From Cryptomeria japonica (lineage: Eukaryota > Streptophyta > Pinopsida > Cupressales > Cupressaceae), in the NCBI RefSeq assembly GCF_030272615.1, contig NC_081411.1, positions 823,850,397 through 823,914,396 on the forward strand: DNA of 64,000 bases, given 5' to 3'. Under the pieces are notes generated by a model, which saw only the letters and a program-made list of their open reading frames with translations, did not search any database and was not told the DNA's origin. The translations under genes were made by a program, and so were the position numbers. Shown piece after piece: positions 21,935-34,631 of this stretch (the first letter of the stretch is position 1; the number at the start of each line of letters is the position of its first letter).

Positions 21935-22677
21935 TTTCATTAGCATAGCAGATTCTCTCCCCCTCTCTTTTGTTACTTCTTCTATATGTTATTCTCATTC
22001 TTCTATTTGTTGTCCTTAGTGTTGTCTACTTGAGGATGATGCAAAGCATTGAGATCTCTCGATCTCTCTCATGTTGACTCAAAAGACACATGTGTTCCCT
22101 TCTTCTAGGTGACCTTCCTTGATTGGGGAATGAAGAATAATTATGCATACATACATATGATATACATGAATTATCATACAGCATACTGACCCCGAGGAAA
22201 GCGAAGTCACCTTGTGCTTTGTGTTTTGTGTCTATTATCCTTGGGCTTATCTCACACTTGGGGGCTAAATCCTTGTGATAACGTGTTCCTTTCCTTTCTC
22301 ATTCTTATATGTATCACTACCTTAAAGCAATCACCCCCGATGAGGCGTGTACGATCGCTTTAACATAGGGGGGCATACATCCCGTTCATATCTTTTCAAG
22401 ATACTTGAAAATTTCTTGACAAATTTAGCTTTGCCTTGAAAATTTTTGATATCTTTCTTGCATGACTCATAGTGAGGGAACCTTACTACTGACAGTCATG
22501 GTTCTCCCTCATGATCTTCCCTTTTACTTTGTCAATCGAAGTCGTAAGATCCTTAGTCCACTGGGGGCTTGGTGTATCTTGCCTCCTTGACATGGTGAAA
22601 GTTTCTCAATGTTGTTTCCTTGTACTTTACTGGAAGTATGAGCGTACGCTTATACTCTTGCTAAAGTGGGGGCTAAA
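21935..22677 (+). other. 3' untranslated region and polypurine tract of F
   Basis: No ORF. It ends with the purine tract aaagtgggggctaaa (22663-22677) immediately before the 3' LTR. A second 'cttgggggctaaat' phrase occurs near 22258-22270, an upstream tract-like copy. Confidence 0.6.
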
Positions 22678-23916
22678 TGTAGCGTCCTAAAATTGTGACA
22701 CTTGCAATTTCGACTGCATTTGGGTCTTCACGATGGCGATGCAACACTGAACCTGAATGGAGACCCCGAAACTTGCTCATGACATCAAAAACTGCATTTT
22801 TCCAGCACCCTGGTCTGATCCTCCTTGCACCCTGCTGTCTCAGGAGGTGGGACCAGAGCACCCAGCACCCTGGTCCTTCAGGACCAGGGCACCCAGCGCC
22901 CTGGTCCCTGGCCCTATTTTGGGCTCGGTTTCCTATGGGACTTCGGGCCTTTTTGTTTGCAAATTGGAAAATAACATTTCCTGGTCGGCCTAAGGTCGGG
23001 AAAATCAGTCTTTTAACCCTAATTGGCAAGTATATAAACTAATTTTCCTCTCTCATTTTGGAGATGATGGAAAAAGGTGGAAACGATATTCAAACATTCA
23101 AGCATTCAAGCATTTAAGCATTCCTTCAAGCAATTGATCATTCTAAGTCTCCATTCAAGGCTAAGTGTTGCATTCAAGACAAGGATTCAACCATTGAAGA
23201 GGAGATCACTTACAACACATTACATGCTACAACATACAACATACAATAAACAACAACATCTATACCTTCGCATATAAGGATACAAACATCCTTACAACAA
23301 GGTATTAGTACTTGTTTTACATTACATTTACAACATTTCTCATTTCTTGGTTAATTCCAAAACTGGGGTTTGACCTAAGGGCAAACCCCTAATCCCTAAC
23401 CCCCCAATCATCTTCTCTTTTTTGTGTGTAGGTTGCAGGTACGCGGCTGAAATTGAAGATCTGGAATCCTTGCGCAGAGACGAACAGATCCCCCTCCGTT
23501 TCACGGATTTTTCGGAGGACCGTGTGCACGCCGGGCGCCATCGTCCCGTCAACTTTTGCTCAAATTTGCAGGACAGCGCCGTCTCAACATTTTACTACTA
23601 ATTCCAGGTCCGCAGCTTCATATCATATCCCTATCTCAGTTTATAAGCAAATCTTTCTCAATTTCTATGTATTCCTAGCTTAATCTTTCTATCTACATTC
23701 TTTACAAAAGAGGGTATCCTTGCTATCACAACTCCTTGAAACTCATATAGAATCCAATCTTGCATTGCGTGGGATTGGATCTTGTGGGTTTCAACCCCCC
23801 TTTTGAATGTAAACTCCCTCCTAAGTGAAAACCATCAACCCTAGTGACTCACCCTTCTCTCTCCTCGGAGTTGGGGAGGGGAGAACGACTAGGGTTCGAT
23901 TATTTTCCGCTTTACA
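22678..23916 (+). repeat. 3' LTR of element F
   Basis: Pairs with 16046-17306. It starts TGTAGCGTCC, ends CCGCTTTACA, and is followed by the ACTCA duplication. It carries hairpin copy 4 at 23517-23546 (ggaccgtg/catcgtcc). Confidence 0.9.
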
Positions 23917-23921
23917 ACTCA

Positions 23922-24284
23922 AAAGATTATGCTTCAAACCTTCTACATAATAGACATTATCAATACTATGCTTGCCATCTAAAGAAATAATGCCTCTACC
24001 TTTGATCATACATGCTTCATCATCTCCAGATCTGACTTGACCACCATTGTATTCTTGCACGGACAAAAATTTACGTTTATCTCTAGTCATATGATGTGAG
24101 GATCCACTATCAATTACCCATTCATCTTTATCTTCCACTTTTGTTGCCAGGGCCTTTTCTTCATTTTTGATAGTCAGTTCAGGTTCATCTTCCTTTAAAG
24201 TATGGAACACCCATTCTTTTCCATTTCCGGAGCCACTAACAGAGTCTTCTGCTGGTTCATCTCAAGAGTCATTTGTTACTCCTT
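23922..24284 (-). pseudogene. Protease segment of element E
   Basis: The minus-strand frame at 23922-24210 gives WVIDSGSSHHMT, the copia retropepsin active site with intact D-S-G, followed by the usual VRSGDD...GRGIISLDGK...NVYYVEGLKHNLLS block. It breaks exactly at F's target duplication (23917-23921) and continues at 16040. The other end meets D's duplication (24285-24289) and links to the Gag remnant at 44067. Copia protease cuts the polyprotein. It is one exon-like island of a split pseudogene. Confidence 0.85.
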
Positions 24285-24289
24285 CCCCA

Positions 24290-25806
24290 TGTTAGTTAGA
24301 TGAGAGGGGGGGGTGAATCAAAAAAACTCAAAATTTAATATTCTAATCAGATTCAATCTCGGTAGAACTTACTTGATATGAAACTATGACTATAAATCAT
24401 TCAAACTCATAAATAGATAAACTTAAAACATTAAATCAAATTTGACACCAGATTTAACATTGAAACCCAAATAGGGAAAAACCATTGTGGGATTTTGGAC
24501 TCACAAGAAAAATATACTCTTCTAGAGTATGCTTGGTTAAAAGCGAATCTTGTTAAAGATTACATAAACACATTGCTAGATGTGACCCGGTCAACAGATT
24601 TCCCTCAGATCTATCAGAATCTTGCACTTTGTTAGAAGTGACCTTGTCAAAGGATTTCAAACACTCAATTAGAATGTTACCTTCCTAGAGGATTTACAAA
24701 TAAGATTGTTAGGTCCACTCGGTTAAGAGATTTCCTGTCACTTACAAAAATAAATAATAGTAATAAAATATATCTGCATCTTCAAATCTAAAATGTTATA
24801 GCATATTCTATGTGCTCAAGATAATCTTGTCATAATACTTATCTTTCTCCTTGCTAGGCTTCTCACTCTGTTCTTCAATCAGGTCTTCAATCTTCTGCAT
24901 TCGGTTATCACTTCTATAGGATCACTGTGCTTCTATTTGCCTGCATACTTTGTTCATCAATTTCTCTTTATTTATAAACAATTCCTAACCACTTAATCTC
25001 CTTAATCACATTTCCCATGACTAATCTTAGCCATCAGATCTTCAAACTTGACTGGGTTCAATGAATCATTCGAACTAAAAAACATTTTATCTTGCCTTAA
25101 AACTTGTATTCCTTCCTTGGTACTTGTGCTTGGTTATGACCATTCAATCTGTGCTGTAGATCTAACTCTTGAATTTTCATTGTCGTTGATCCTTAAAAAA
25201 CTTCTTGCATGACATTTCGATCTTCTATAAATCTCCATCTCATTGGCATCCTTCATTTAATAATGTATTCACTCATTCAATGCATTTTATTACTGCTCGG
25301 TTGATACTCAGTTAATACTAAATTTTACTCAGTAGACATTCTTGTCTCGGTGACTTTTCCTTCTTTAATCGACATCAATAACCTTGGAGTTTACCGACTA
25401 GCTCCTTTCTCGGTAAAATAGAATAGTATCAAACTTTTACTCATTCTATTGCATGAAATCTTTTCTCCTTCTTTTTCAGTCTTCGAATACACATAAATAT
25501 AGGATATCAAAACAATCAAAATATCATAATCTCATCACTGCCTAACTCAGTAATAGTTGCCCATTGAATAACTTATTATTCCCCTTCATTTTCACATTCT
25601 TTTAGTGTCTCTTACCGACATCTTTATACTCATCAAAACATACTCTTTAAGATATGGGAACATCATACCGAATCAGAAAATCAATTGCTTGACATCAATG
25701 ACAAAATAATAGTATTAAGACAGTAATCATCCTTTATCAATTATATCATTCATCTCCAACAACCTTCTCAATATCATCAACCAACAAACTTATTGTAATA
25801 CCAACA
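24290..25806 (-). repeat. 3' LTR of element D
   Basis: Plus-strand TGTTAGTTAGATGAG to taccaaca. It pairs with 42551-44061 with limited divergence. It contains the gagagggggggg run near one end. Confidence 0.9.
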
Positions 25807-26158
25807 ATCTCCCCCTTTCGCATTGATGGCAATATCAACTTGATTTATTCCAATTGATCCAATTGATTTGAATGTTGTTAATCTTCTCCTGTTATCCTCG
25901 AGCTGTAAACTTCTCCTGTCATTAGTCTTCTCCCCCTTTGACAACAATTCCAAAAGTAAGACTGATCCATGATTACTTCCTCTGTGAAGTAATTTCCCTA
26001 CAGATAAAACATATACAAATATATCTTGGTCAAAGCATCTTGTCTTCATTCACTATTTCCTGCACAACTTTAGACATCCTTCTAAAGTGTGTAAATCAAC
26101 ATCAACTCACAAATAGTATTCTGTGGATTCATAGAATTGACGGTTTCATCGAACTCTG
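25807..26158 (-). promoter_or_regulatory. Polypurine tracts and 3' region of D
   Basis: The 3' polypurine tract is at 25807-25818 (plus-strand atctccccctttcg). A second copy is at 25930-25939. No ORF lies between them and the RNase H stop. Confidence 0.7.
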
Positions 26159-27790
26159 TCAGTGAGTGCTAGATAGGGGTAGGACCCCTAACTTACTTCT
26201 AAGATACTCAAAAGTGTCCCTTGGCAGTGGCTTTGTGATGATGTCTGCAATTTGTTCCTTTGTACTAACATATTCCAGCACAACTTTCTTTTCTTGAACT
26301 TCTTCTCTAAGATAATGATACTTTATAGAAATATGTTTTGTCTTAGAGTGCATTACCAGATTCTTTGAAATATTAATAGCACTTGTATTATCACAAAATA
26401 TAGTTACTGGTTCGGTAACTATCTCATTCATACCTTCCAACAGTTTTTTGATCCATGCTATATTGGTACAATTCAATGCTACAACGATATATTCAGCTTC
26501 AGTTGTTGATTGTGAAATGCATCCTTGTTTCTTGCTAAGCCAACTTACTAGTCTTTCTCCCAAAAAGAAAGCTCCACCGCTTGTGCTTTTCCTATCATCA
26601 ATATTTCCTACCCAATCAGCATTAGTATAGACTTTTAAGTCAAAATCATTCATCTTTTCATATACTAAACCATAATCTTCAGTGCCTCTCAAGTATCTGA
26701 AAATTCTCTTGACTGCTGTAATATGAGTTTCTTTGGGAACTGCAGAAAATCTTGCAACTATACCTACTACATGTGCTATATCAGGCCTGCTGTGAACTAC
26801 ATATTGCAACTTTCCAATCATAGATCGGTAAAGTGTCTCATCAACAGATGCAGATTCATCATTCTTTGATAGTTTACAATTAGTAGTCATAGGAGTACTT
26901 AAAGGTTTAGAATCCTCCATTCCAAATTTCTTCAAGATTTCCTTTATATACTTGGATTGAGTAATGAAAATCCCATTTTTCATTTGCAGTATTTGTAAAC
27001 CTATAAAATAGTGTATCTTACCAATTAATGACATCTCAAATTCTTTGCACATTTCATTTCCAAAGTTCTTACATAAAGAATCATTTCAACAAAAAATAAT
27101 ATCATCCACAAATATGGCTGACATCAGTATTCCATTATCCTCATCATTCTTCATATACATGTTGTTGTTTTTGCTAGTCCTTATAAATCCAATCTTTATT
27201 AAGTAAGAGTGCAACCTTTCATACCATGCTCTGGGTGCTTGCTTTAGGCCATATAAATTTGTGTTCAACTTACATACCTGATCTTTATTCTTCTCTTCAA
27301 TAAATCCTTCAGGCTATTCAATATAGACTTTTTCTTCTAGTATACCATTCAAAAATACAGATTTAATATCCATTTGATATACCTTGAAATTTTGTAAGCA
27401 ATATATGCCAACAATGTTCTTACTCCCTCAAGTCTTGCCATAGGTGCAAAAGTCTCTCCATAGTCTATTCCTTCTTCTTGAGCATAACCTTTGCAAACTA
27501 GCCTTGCTTTATTCTAAATGACCTCACCTTTTTCATTTAGCTTATTTCTAAAAATTCACTTTGTACTGATTACATTTTTCTCTTTTGGTCTTTGGACCAG
27601 TGTCCAAGTTTCATTTTTCTTGATTTGTTCAATCTCTTCTGTCATAGCATTGACCCAATCTTCATTGTTTAATGCCTCTTTTACTATCCTTGGTTCAAAT
27701 TCGGATATCAGACATGTGTTGTGTCTCAGTTTGTTCCTTGTCATCACTGGAGCATCCTTATCTCCTATAATCTGACTTGATGCATGATTT
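26159..27790 (-). pseudogene. RT and RNase H of element D
   Basis: 27556-27747 carries MTRNKLRHN and EQIKKNETWTLV, the RT lead-in. 27086-27268 has LYGLKQAPRAWYERLH and the catalytic FVDDIIF. 26159-27052 is a 297-codon stretch covering the RT thumb (LIGKIHYFIGLQI) and a full RNase H: VYTNADWVG, CISQSTTEAEYI, IFCDNTSAINISKN, HSKTKHISIKYHYL and the ending FEYLRSKLGV. Stops include TGA at 27556 and a TAG where [14 protein letters not shown] is preceded by an expected Gln. A frameshift also occurs in the palm. It was separated from its integrase by element A at 27791-27795. Confidence 0.92.
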
Positions 27791-27795
27791 CTTCT

Positions 27796-28888
27796 TGATG
27801 AATACTAAGAGGGGGGGGGGGGTGAATTAGTATGCCAAAAATCTCTGTACTTAAACACTTAACTAGACTACCAGTAAACCAGTAAATAGTTTAGCAGATA
27901 AATCGGTTAACATAAATGCAAACCAAATAACAAATAATGCATTCACCCACAGAAGCACAAACACCATAACACAAGAAAGTTTCACATGGAAACCCAAATG
28001 GGAAAAACCACGGTGAGATGGAACTCACAAGTAACTATCTACAGAATAGAAACCAGATCGGTTAAGGTCTTACAATGTTCTTTACTAGAATAGATCCTAT
28101 TAGGAATCTCAATCTTTGTTAGGAGATAAGTCTAATTAAAGACTACCTTGCTAGAGGATTTTATATCCACAGATATGAACCACCTTGATAGAGGATTTAG
28201 AAGAGGCTTTTGGGCCTACCCGGTTAAGGGCTACAGACTTGTCAAAGATGTGAGTAATCAACAAGTGAGTGATCTAGCAAATAGCATAGATTGCTTGATT
28301 AGATCCTTGGTAGCTCGATCCTAATGCTTTCCAGCATTACTTCAGTCTTCTACACATTCATACTCTCTCTAACTCCTCAACCACCTTAAACCCTAGCAAC
28401 AACATCAACAACAACATAAAATCCTAGACATGATGTTCTTATAAAGGAATCTTATTTCATGTCGGTCCAATAGGATTACAATACAATTTCCTAGGTTCAA
28501 TGCATCTGGACATAGCTGGTAACACGACACAAAACGCACCGTTAACGTGTCAGCACCATCAAACAATCAGTGGATGGTAACCCATCACAGAGTATTACTA
28601 GTTCACAATATACTGGTTCAAGTAAAATGTCAGTTGCCGGTTTGACAAAAATGAAGATTGGAAAATATGTGTTCTGCCGCTTTGATCCTCAAACCGCTTG
28701 GGGTCAACATACCACTTCAGATCGATAATCACTTTCTGCAAAACACCAATAGTCTAAGGACTATAATGCATCATACTAGTTGGAACATGTACCGGTTGAG
28801 CTTTGACATATACATACAAAAATGATCTTAATGTAAGTGTGTGTCCATCAATGACAATCACAACATAATCATCAAAAATGCCAACAAT
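27796..28888 (-). repeat. 3' LTR of element A
   Basis: Plus-strand TGATGAATACTAAGAG to tgccaaca. It pairs with 38996-40080. Its G run is about 12-13 long, against 7 in the 5' LTR. Confidence 0.92.
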
Positions 28889-29170
28889 CTCCCCCTTTGG
28901 CATTGATGGCAACACTTAGGAAATTTTGACATCTAAGTGTTTTACAACAAAAATATGCCTGAATCAAAATGACTCCCCCTAAGCATATACACTATCTCTT
29001 TTGCAGAAAATACAAGTATACTACTTCTTATCAGAAATAACTTGAAAGTATACATTAAAACATTTAAAATTTATACTTCTCCCCCTTTGCCAACAATGAC
29101 AACAAAATATTACAGACAAACACCTGTGTCATTTAAAGGAATAAGAGTTTATGACAATAAGGAATAAAAA
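28889..29170 (-). promoter_or_regulatory. Polypurine tracts and 3' region of A
   Basis: The 3' polypurine tract is at 28889-28900. A second copy (ctccccctttg on the plus strand) is at 29079-29088, and a partial one near 28973. The layout matches element I. Confidence 0.7.
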
Positions 29171-29841
29171 TTGTCAAAAATAGATTTAAAGTCCTGCAAA
29201 AATTGTTTCATAGATAAAGACCAGGACTCAAGTAGTGCAGTGGCTACTTCTTTCTCTGTCTGTATCTAGGAGACCTGCTCTTCCATGGCGTCTAATGTGC
29301 TCATCTCTTGAGTCACCGTTAAGGAATCTAGATTTGGATAGCACTTCTGAAGTATTTGCAAGCGTGGAAGTAGAACCAGTAATCTCATGACCAGTTACTA
29401 ATCTCAAGCTCTATTCTTGCAGATTGGATATGAAACCATTGAATGGTTTGTCCATAAACTATGAAAGAGTCATATGGTAGCTTGAAGGTGTTGATGTATG
29501 ACTGGAAGTCTATTTGTAGCTTTTGCTTCTGAACAAGCACATCATCATAGAAGAGATGGGGTTGGCAAATTTTACTAAGTAATGGATTCCCCTCATCCAG
29601 AGAATTCCTTATATCCTTCTATGCTTTTTGCAATTCAGACCAGAGCTCATTAATCTTTTTCACCAGGGCAATGTTGAGAGCCTTTTGATGCTCTTTCTTG
29701 GCATTTTCCTCTGCTACCTCCTCTAGGCTCTGCACTAGATCATCCACTACAATGCATAGGAGATTCAATTGGGCCAATGATGAGTCAGTGCTAGGGAGGT
29801 TTGTATGGGGTAAAAAACCGGTAAGTGTGTCCATGGCAGCT
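29171..29841 (-). pseudogene. ORF2 C-terminal part of element A (after solo LTR C)
   Basis: The frame resumes at the C junction with MDTLTGFLPHTN. It continues as a leucine-rich coiled-coil segment (LAQLNLLCIVVDDLVQSLEEV) to a TAG at 29619, then further readable sequence (KDIRNSLDEGNPLLSKI...) that decays. Removing C and one duplication copy joins MIQV to the next codons in phase with the 30905 segment, so this is one ORF split by C. No catalytic motif. The true C-terminus is uncertain. Confidence 0.6.
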
Positions 29842-30899
29842 TGTTAGGTCTCGGAGACAACTGAGAGGGGGGGTGAATCACTTGTCTAATAAATTCGAAC
29901 CAAAAATCAATTAACCAGCTTAATGCTTAATACCAGTAAACCAGTTAAGTATGTTGGTAGACAATGTTAATAGTAAATTGTTACATCGATAAGGATTAAT
30001 GCATGAAACACAAACATAAAGTCATCCACAACACACAACACCAATATTTGTACGTGGAAAACCTGTAAGGGGAAAAACCATGATGGGAAACCTTACCCAC
30101 AATCAGATGATACTACTGCAGATAGTAAGTGTACATAAATGGGGTCTGCACATGTAGAAAGGCCAATAGCCTAGAGCTCACTGCTCAATCACAAAATGGG
30201 AGTCACACTGACTACAGTTGGATGGTTAAATCCAATAAGAATGTACTACACAAAAATAGCATCTTCATATGCTGGATTCAGTATCGGTGTAATGTTGATA
30301 TTCTTATACAAAAACCTAGCTTCACCTTCAAATGATGTCTTCGTATATTCCTCTACTTAATCTCACATATTCCTTCACTCAATTCTTTTTCGCATTCCAC
30401 ACTTGATCTTACAAATAAGATCTTACATTTATACCATACCCTAAGACCAATTTTAGTAGGTCAGCTCTACAAGATATTACAATAAAATCATTTTACAAAC
30501 AATATAATATCTGATGCAATAACGATTAAACATGTTGGCTTAATGCATTTACATCAATAATAAATCATCTCCAAAGTGTGCCATGCTGATCTAGAAAAGA
30601 TAAACCTACCGGTGTAACCCTAGATAACTTGGACCTATTTGTCAGTAAAAGCAAATATGCAAATATGAATATACCAATGATTAATTCTTCAAAAAAAAGT
30701 GTCCACATGATGTTTTCGACATTACCAAGTGTCTTCCATATCATTCCAAATACCAGTGAACATTATATCATACCGGTGAACCATATACCAGTAACTTTGC
30801 AATAGTTACTTGCTTGCCGGTGAATGTTGCTAGATCTCCAAAGTGCTTGTTTTTAGTAGGTGTTGACATCAATGACAAAACCATACCAAAATACCAACA
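29842..30899 (-). mobile_element. Solo LTR C
   Basis: A single LTR (plus-strand TGTTAGGTCTCGG to ataccaaca) with no internal region or partner. It is flanked by CAGCT (29837-29841) and CAACT (30900-30904), a 5-bp duplication with one transition. It has the gagagggggggtgaatca motif near one end. It interrupts ORF2 of element A. A solo LTR is what recombination between the two LTRs of a complete element leaves behind. Confidence 0.8.
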
Positions 30900-30904
30900 C
30901 AACT

Positions 30905-33482
30905 TGGATCATATCTTGCTCCTTTTTCCTCTGTATCACTTCAAGGCATTCTTGAGCAACCTTAATGCTCTGCAGTAGCTCCATTTCACTTGTAGACTGA
31001 AGGTCAATGGGACTAGTGAGGTCAGCCAATTTGGCTTGACTACCGGTTGCCTTAGGAGTCGCCATCTATGTGCTCTTTGCCGCTTCTATTTCCTTGTCCT
31101 CTGCCACTTTTTTCTTCTCCACTTCCTTCTTCTTCTCTGTTTCCTCTTACTTCTTCTTCTCTGTTTCCTCTTCCTTCTTCTTCTCCTCTTCCTTTTTCTT
31201 CTCCTCTTCCTTCTGCCTATCCTCTTCTTCTTGGCTTCTTGTTTCCTTTTCTCTTCTTCCTCTTTTCTCTTGTCCTCCTCATCTTTTTCTTTCTTTTTCC
31301 TTTCCTTTTCCTTCTTCTTCTTATCTTCCTCTTGTCTCTTCCTCTCCTCTTCTGATCTCTTCTCTTCCTCTTTTCTTTTCTCCTCCTCTTTTCTCTTTTC
31401 CTCTTCATCCTTCTTCTTCTTCTCCTCTTCATCCTTCTTCTCCTTCTTTTTGTCCTCAGTTTCCTTTTGCTTTACTTCTTGTTCTACCCGCTTCTCCTGT
31501 CCTGATGCTTCTGATGGTGTGACCTAAGTAGCATCCTCTTCCTCTAGAGCATCAACATTAATAGTTTTAGTAGGTTCACCAACCAGATTTCCTTCATCAT
31601 CAAATACTTCATCTGGTTTAGATATAGCCGGTTCTTGCTCAGCCTTCCTATTGGCTAGTCACACTTTGTGCGTGTGAACCACTATTGTCATAAGCAGATG
31701 AGTGTCTTTTTAAACATCATCAATTCTTCTTCTGGTGAAGAAGATTCCTTTATTTTGATTGATGACATCAAACAACTCTGAATTGGATAGGTCAAGAAAG
31801 TGTTGAGCAAAAACTTTCTCCTTAATTTCCTGCTCCTTCTCTATGGCAATGCACCATTTATTATCTAAGGATTGATACAAAGAATCTAGTGTCTCAGATC
31901 CAATTTCTGAAGATGACCGGTCATTAGCACATAAATATCTTATAACTTCTCTCTCTACTTCTTCCTGTCCTTTAGTATTAAAATCATCAAAATGATCTAC
32001 TAAATCATTTAACAATTTTCTCCTTATATTTTTAATTGTTCTTTGATAATGTGTCAAAGGTTTGTAGGAAGAAATGTCAATATTTACCAGTGCTGATGAT
32101 GCCGGTTCATTCTTTGTCTTTTTCTTTGTTTGCCATGTCTTCTTAGGTTTTTCCTTAGACACAGTTTCTTCAGAGTCTGGTGAGGCATTCCTTGTCTTTC
32201 TCTTTCTCTCAAACACTTTAGCAGGTGCCGCTTCTGGTTTCTTTTTAGCCACTGACCGCTTGGTCACTGTAGGACTGGCTGTAGTAGCCGGTGCCGATGA
32301 TGAAGGCACTTCTTTTTCCTTCTTCACTGAAGGTTCTTTTCCTTTCTTTGCTGAGGGTTCCTCAACTTGTGTTACTCTTTCTAGGTAGGTGTCGGTTCTC
32401 CTTTCCTTTGGATCAAGCGATGAGGCAATAAGGGTAGAGGCATATCCTTCCAGCATATCATTCATTACCTCATAGCCCATAGGCTCCACTTCCTCCCGTC
32501 TGGGCTCGATAGCCTCCATTATGCATTGATCCACTTTAATGGTGAAACAAATATCATCTTCATATTTCTTGACAATATCACCTGATATTCTCATCCTCTG
32601 ACTCATTTTATGTCTGAACTCATCAAAGTACTTGTTTAGAACTTTAGGGTAACCGGTTCCCACTTCTTGAAGGCTTTCCTTGATTTGCTTGGTTACCGGT
32701 TGGTTAGCAGACTGCTAGACATCACCTACTCCTAGAAAGTAGCCTTGGAAGTAAAAGAACAACCCAACCAGTAGTTGTCCAAACTTGAACCTCAATGCAT
32801 TATCCTGTTTGATCGATTTAAGATTCAACAGGAGTTGCCTTTGCATACCAGTGCAAAGGTTGAATGATGCATCTTCCTTGATCATCCGGTAAGCGCCATT
32901 TACTGCTGCAACAGATATAGAGTTGATTCTGCTGGATGAGAACATCTGGTATCCAATTACCATGCACGTAAATTTCACGAGGTCATCCTTGATGGAATTA
33001 ACAGTCATTCCTTGTGAGTTGCTCACTAAACCGGTGAGCTTGGACGTTTCAGCCTTGCTTACCATCCTTAGAGCTGGCACTTCCCCTGTATTGCAGAAAC
33101 TGATGATGAAATGAATTGCTTGTGGTGTAATATCATGCGTTCTTTCCAAGTACATCTTGTCACAATGAACTCTGCTAAGAATGATCCTAATGTGATCATC
33201 TGTGAAATCTTCCAGGAAATAAACAACATTGTGGAGCTTCTTCTTCTCCAAAATACTATACTCTGGTTTGATCTTTTCATCTTGTCCACAAAATAAACCT
33301 AGCTGCGAGTGAATTGCTAGAGACCCTAGGTCTTCTATTTTACAATCTATGTAATCTGATATTCCTTCTTCTATTATCATACCAGCTGGAACTTGTGATA
33401 GAGCATTATATCTAGACTTGCATTGAATAAAGCTTGTTGAATCTAAAGATGTACTAGAGCTAGTATGGGATGTAGAAGCCAT
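30905..33482 (-). pseudogene. ORF2 of element A: unknown domain, MASTS start, Lys/Glu-rich region
   Basis: The ATG at 33480-33482 gives MASTSHTSSSTSLD. The first 263 residues match residues about 25-280 of element I ORF2 (IKPEYSI, IRIILSRVH, HDIT, TGEVP, RINSIS, AYRMI, RFKFGQLLV). After TAG 32715 the same frame continues with a segment also shared with I (MRISGDIVKKYEDDICFTIK, MGYE). A basic S/P/K linker follows (about 32150-32350), then a helical domain (31730-32060) and an extreme Lys/Glu-rich stretch (about 31080-31500). Stops at 31710 (TAA), about 31652 (TGA) and 31524 (TAG), plus a frameshift near 31240, break it. Role unknown; no enzyme motif. It occupies the place of pol. Confidence 0.72.
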
Positions 33483-33924
33483 GATAGAAACTGAAAACAT
33501 GTACAATACCTTTTGAAAATTGTGAATTTAGGGCTTTCAGATTCTTCTCCACCTCACACTCTGTCGGTTGCAGAATCACCACTTTGAGTTCTTCTCTTGA
33601 CCGTTAGCAATTTGCTTTTCAATCTCCTTCAAGGTTCCTAAATTTCTCAGAATCGCAACACAAATTAGTTTTCTTTGCTTTGCACTTGAAAACCTTCTTC
33701 GCTTGAAAACTGATAGTGATAAATATTTGAAAAATTCTTATAAACATATTGCCCACCTACCACAATAAATGCTCCACCATTAGGGTGTAAACCCTAATTT
33801 GCCTTTTACCATTTCTGATCTTCTGCCAGATGATAGGTATCGCATACCAGTTAAGGTCTTTCACCGGTGTAAATTGGGGGTTCGAAACATTTCACCGTTT
33901 GTTCCCCCTAATCTTTTCTGAATC

Positions 33925-34626
33925 TTAGTTTGCCGGCTCAATGATTTCCACACTAGGTGCAGAAACCGGTTCCTCTTGCAACATTGCTGGTTTCTTCTTC
34001 CAGGTCATGTTCATATTTGCTTGAATAGTGTCAACATCAATGTTTCCTTCCGGAGTGACCGGTATATCATCTGATATGTTCTTTCTTGATCTACAAAATC
34101 TGGCAATGTGACCCATTTGTTGCAGTGATAGCAAACTAATCCAGGTGCTCTCCAGGGTCCATTGTTCATGTTTCCATTCTTCCTTTTGCATGTTGCAATA
34201 GTGTGACCAACATTGTGACCATGACCATGACAAATCCAATAGTTTTCTCTCCATCTGGTTGCCGCTTGATAGCCACTACTTCTTGGCTGATGATTGAAGG
34301 CATTAAACCGGTTGTGATTCTAGTTCACAAAAGGTTTAGGACCAACTCCTTGGGTCCTCTGAGGATATCTTCTAGTGTTATTCACAACAGACCTGCATTC
34401 AGATGCTCTATGCCCAAACTTGTTGCATGCATAGTAGTTACCATTGAATTTATAGGATCTAGGCTTATCATTTAGAAATTAAGGAAAATTGTTGTAAGCC
34501 TTACTCTTACACACATTAGCAGTATGTCCTTCTTTAAGATAGTTAAAACAAATAGGTTTAAACTTTTTCTTACCTTTATCCTTTGATGTAGGTTGTTTCT
34601 TTGATGCTCCAAAATTTGTACTAGAG
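33925..34626 (-). pseudogene. ORF1 C-terminal part of element A: zinc knuckles
   Basis: Continues ORF1 after element B. Four knuckle-like motifs can be read on the minus strand. CFNYLKEGHTANVC has Tyr for the second Cys. YACNKFGHRASEC is intact. CHGHGHNVGHTIATC is irregular. The last, CYHCNK then GHIARFC, is split by a frameshift. A TAG interrupts FVN-NHNRF where Gln is likely. The tail NMTWKKKPAML resembles ELSKQWIRK at the same position of element I. This is a nucleic-acid-binding Gag-like C-terminus; the frame is broken. Confidence 0.7.
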
Positions 34627-34631
34627 GTCTT

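Larger units (their letters stand above)
16046..23916 (+). mobile_element. Element F: gypsy-like pol-less LTR retrotransposon
   Basis: LTRs 16046-17306 and 22678-23916 (TGTAGC...TTTACA) are flanked by a perfect ACTCA duplication at 16041-16045 and 23917-23921. After the 5' LTR comes a candidate primer site, then a leader of about 1.2 kb, one long Gag/protease-like frame, and a polypurine tract. There is no RT, RNase H or integrase anywhere inside, so the element is non-autonomous. It is inserted in copia element E, opposite in orientation. Confidence 0.9.

Noticed and set aside
31036-31527. Plus-strand S/F/L-rich ORFs of 95-163 codons
   Set aside because: They are the reverse side of the Lys/Glu-rich coding tract of element A; composition is set by the polypyrimidine strand.
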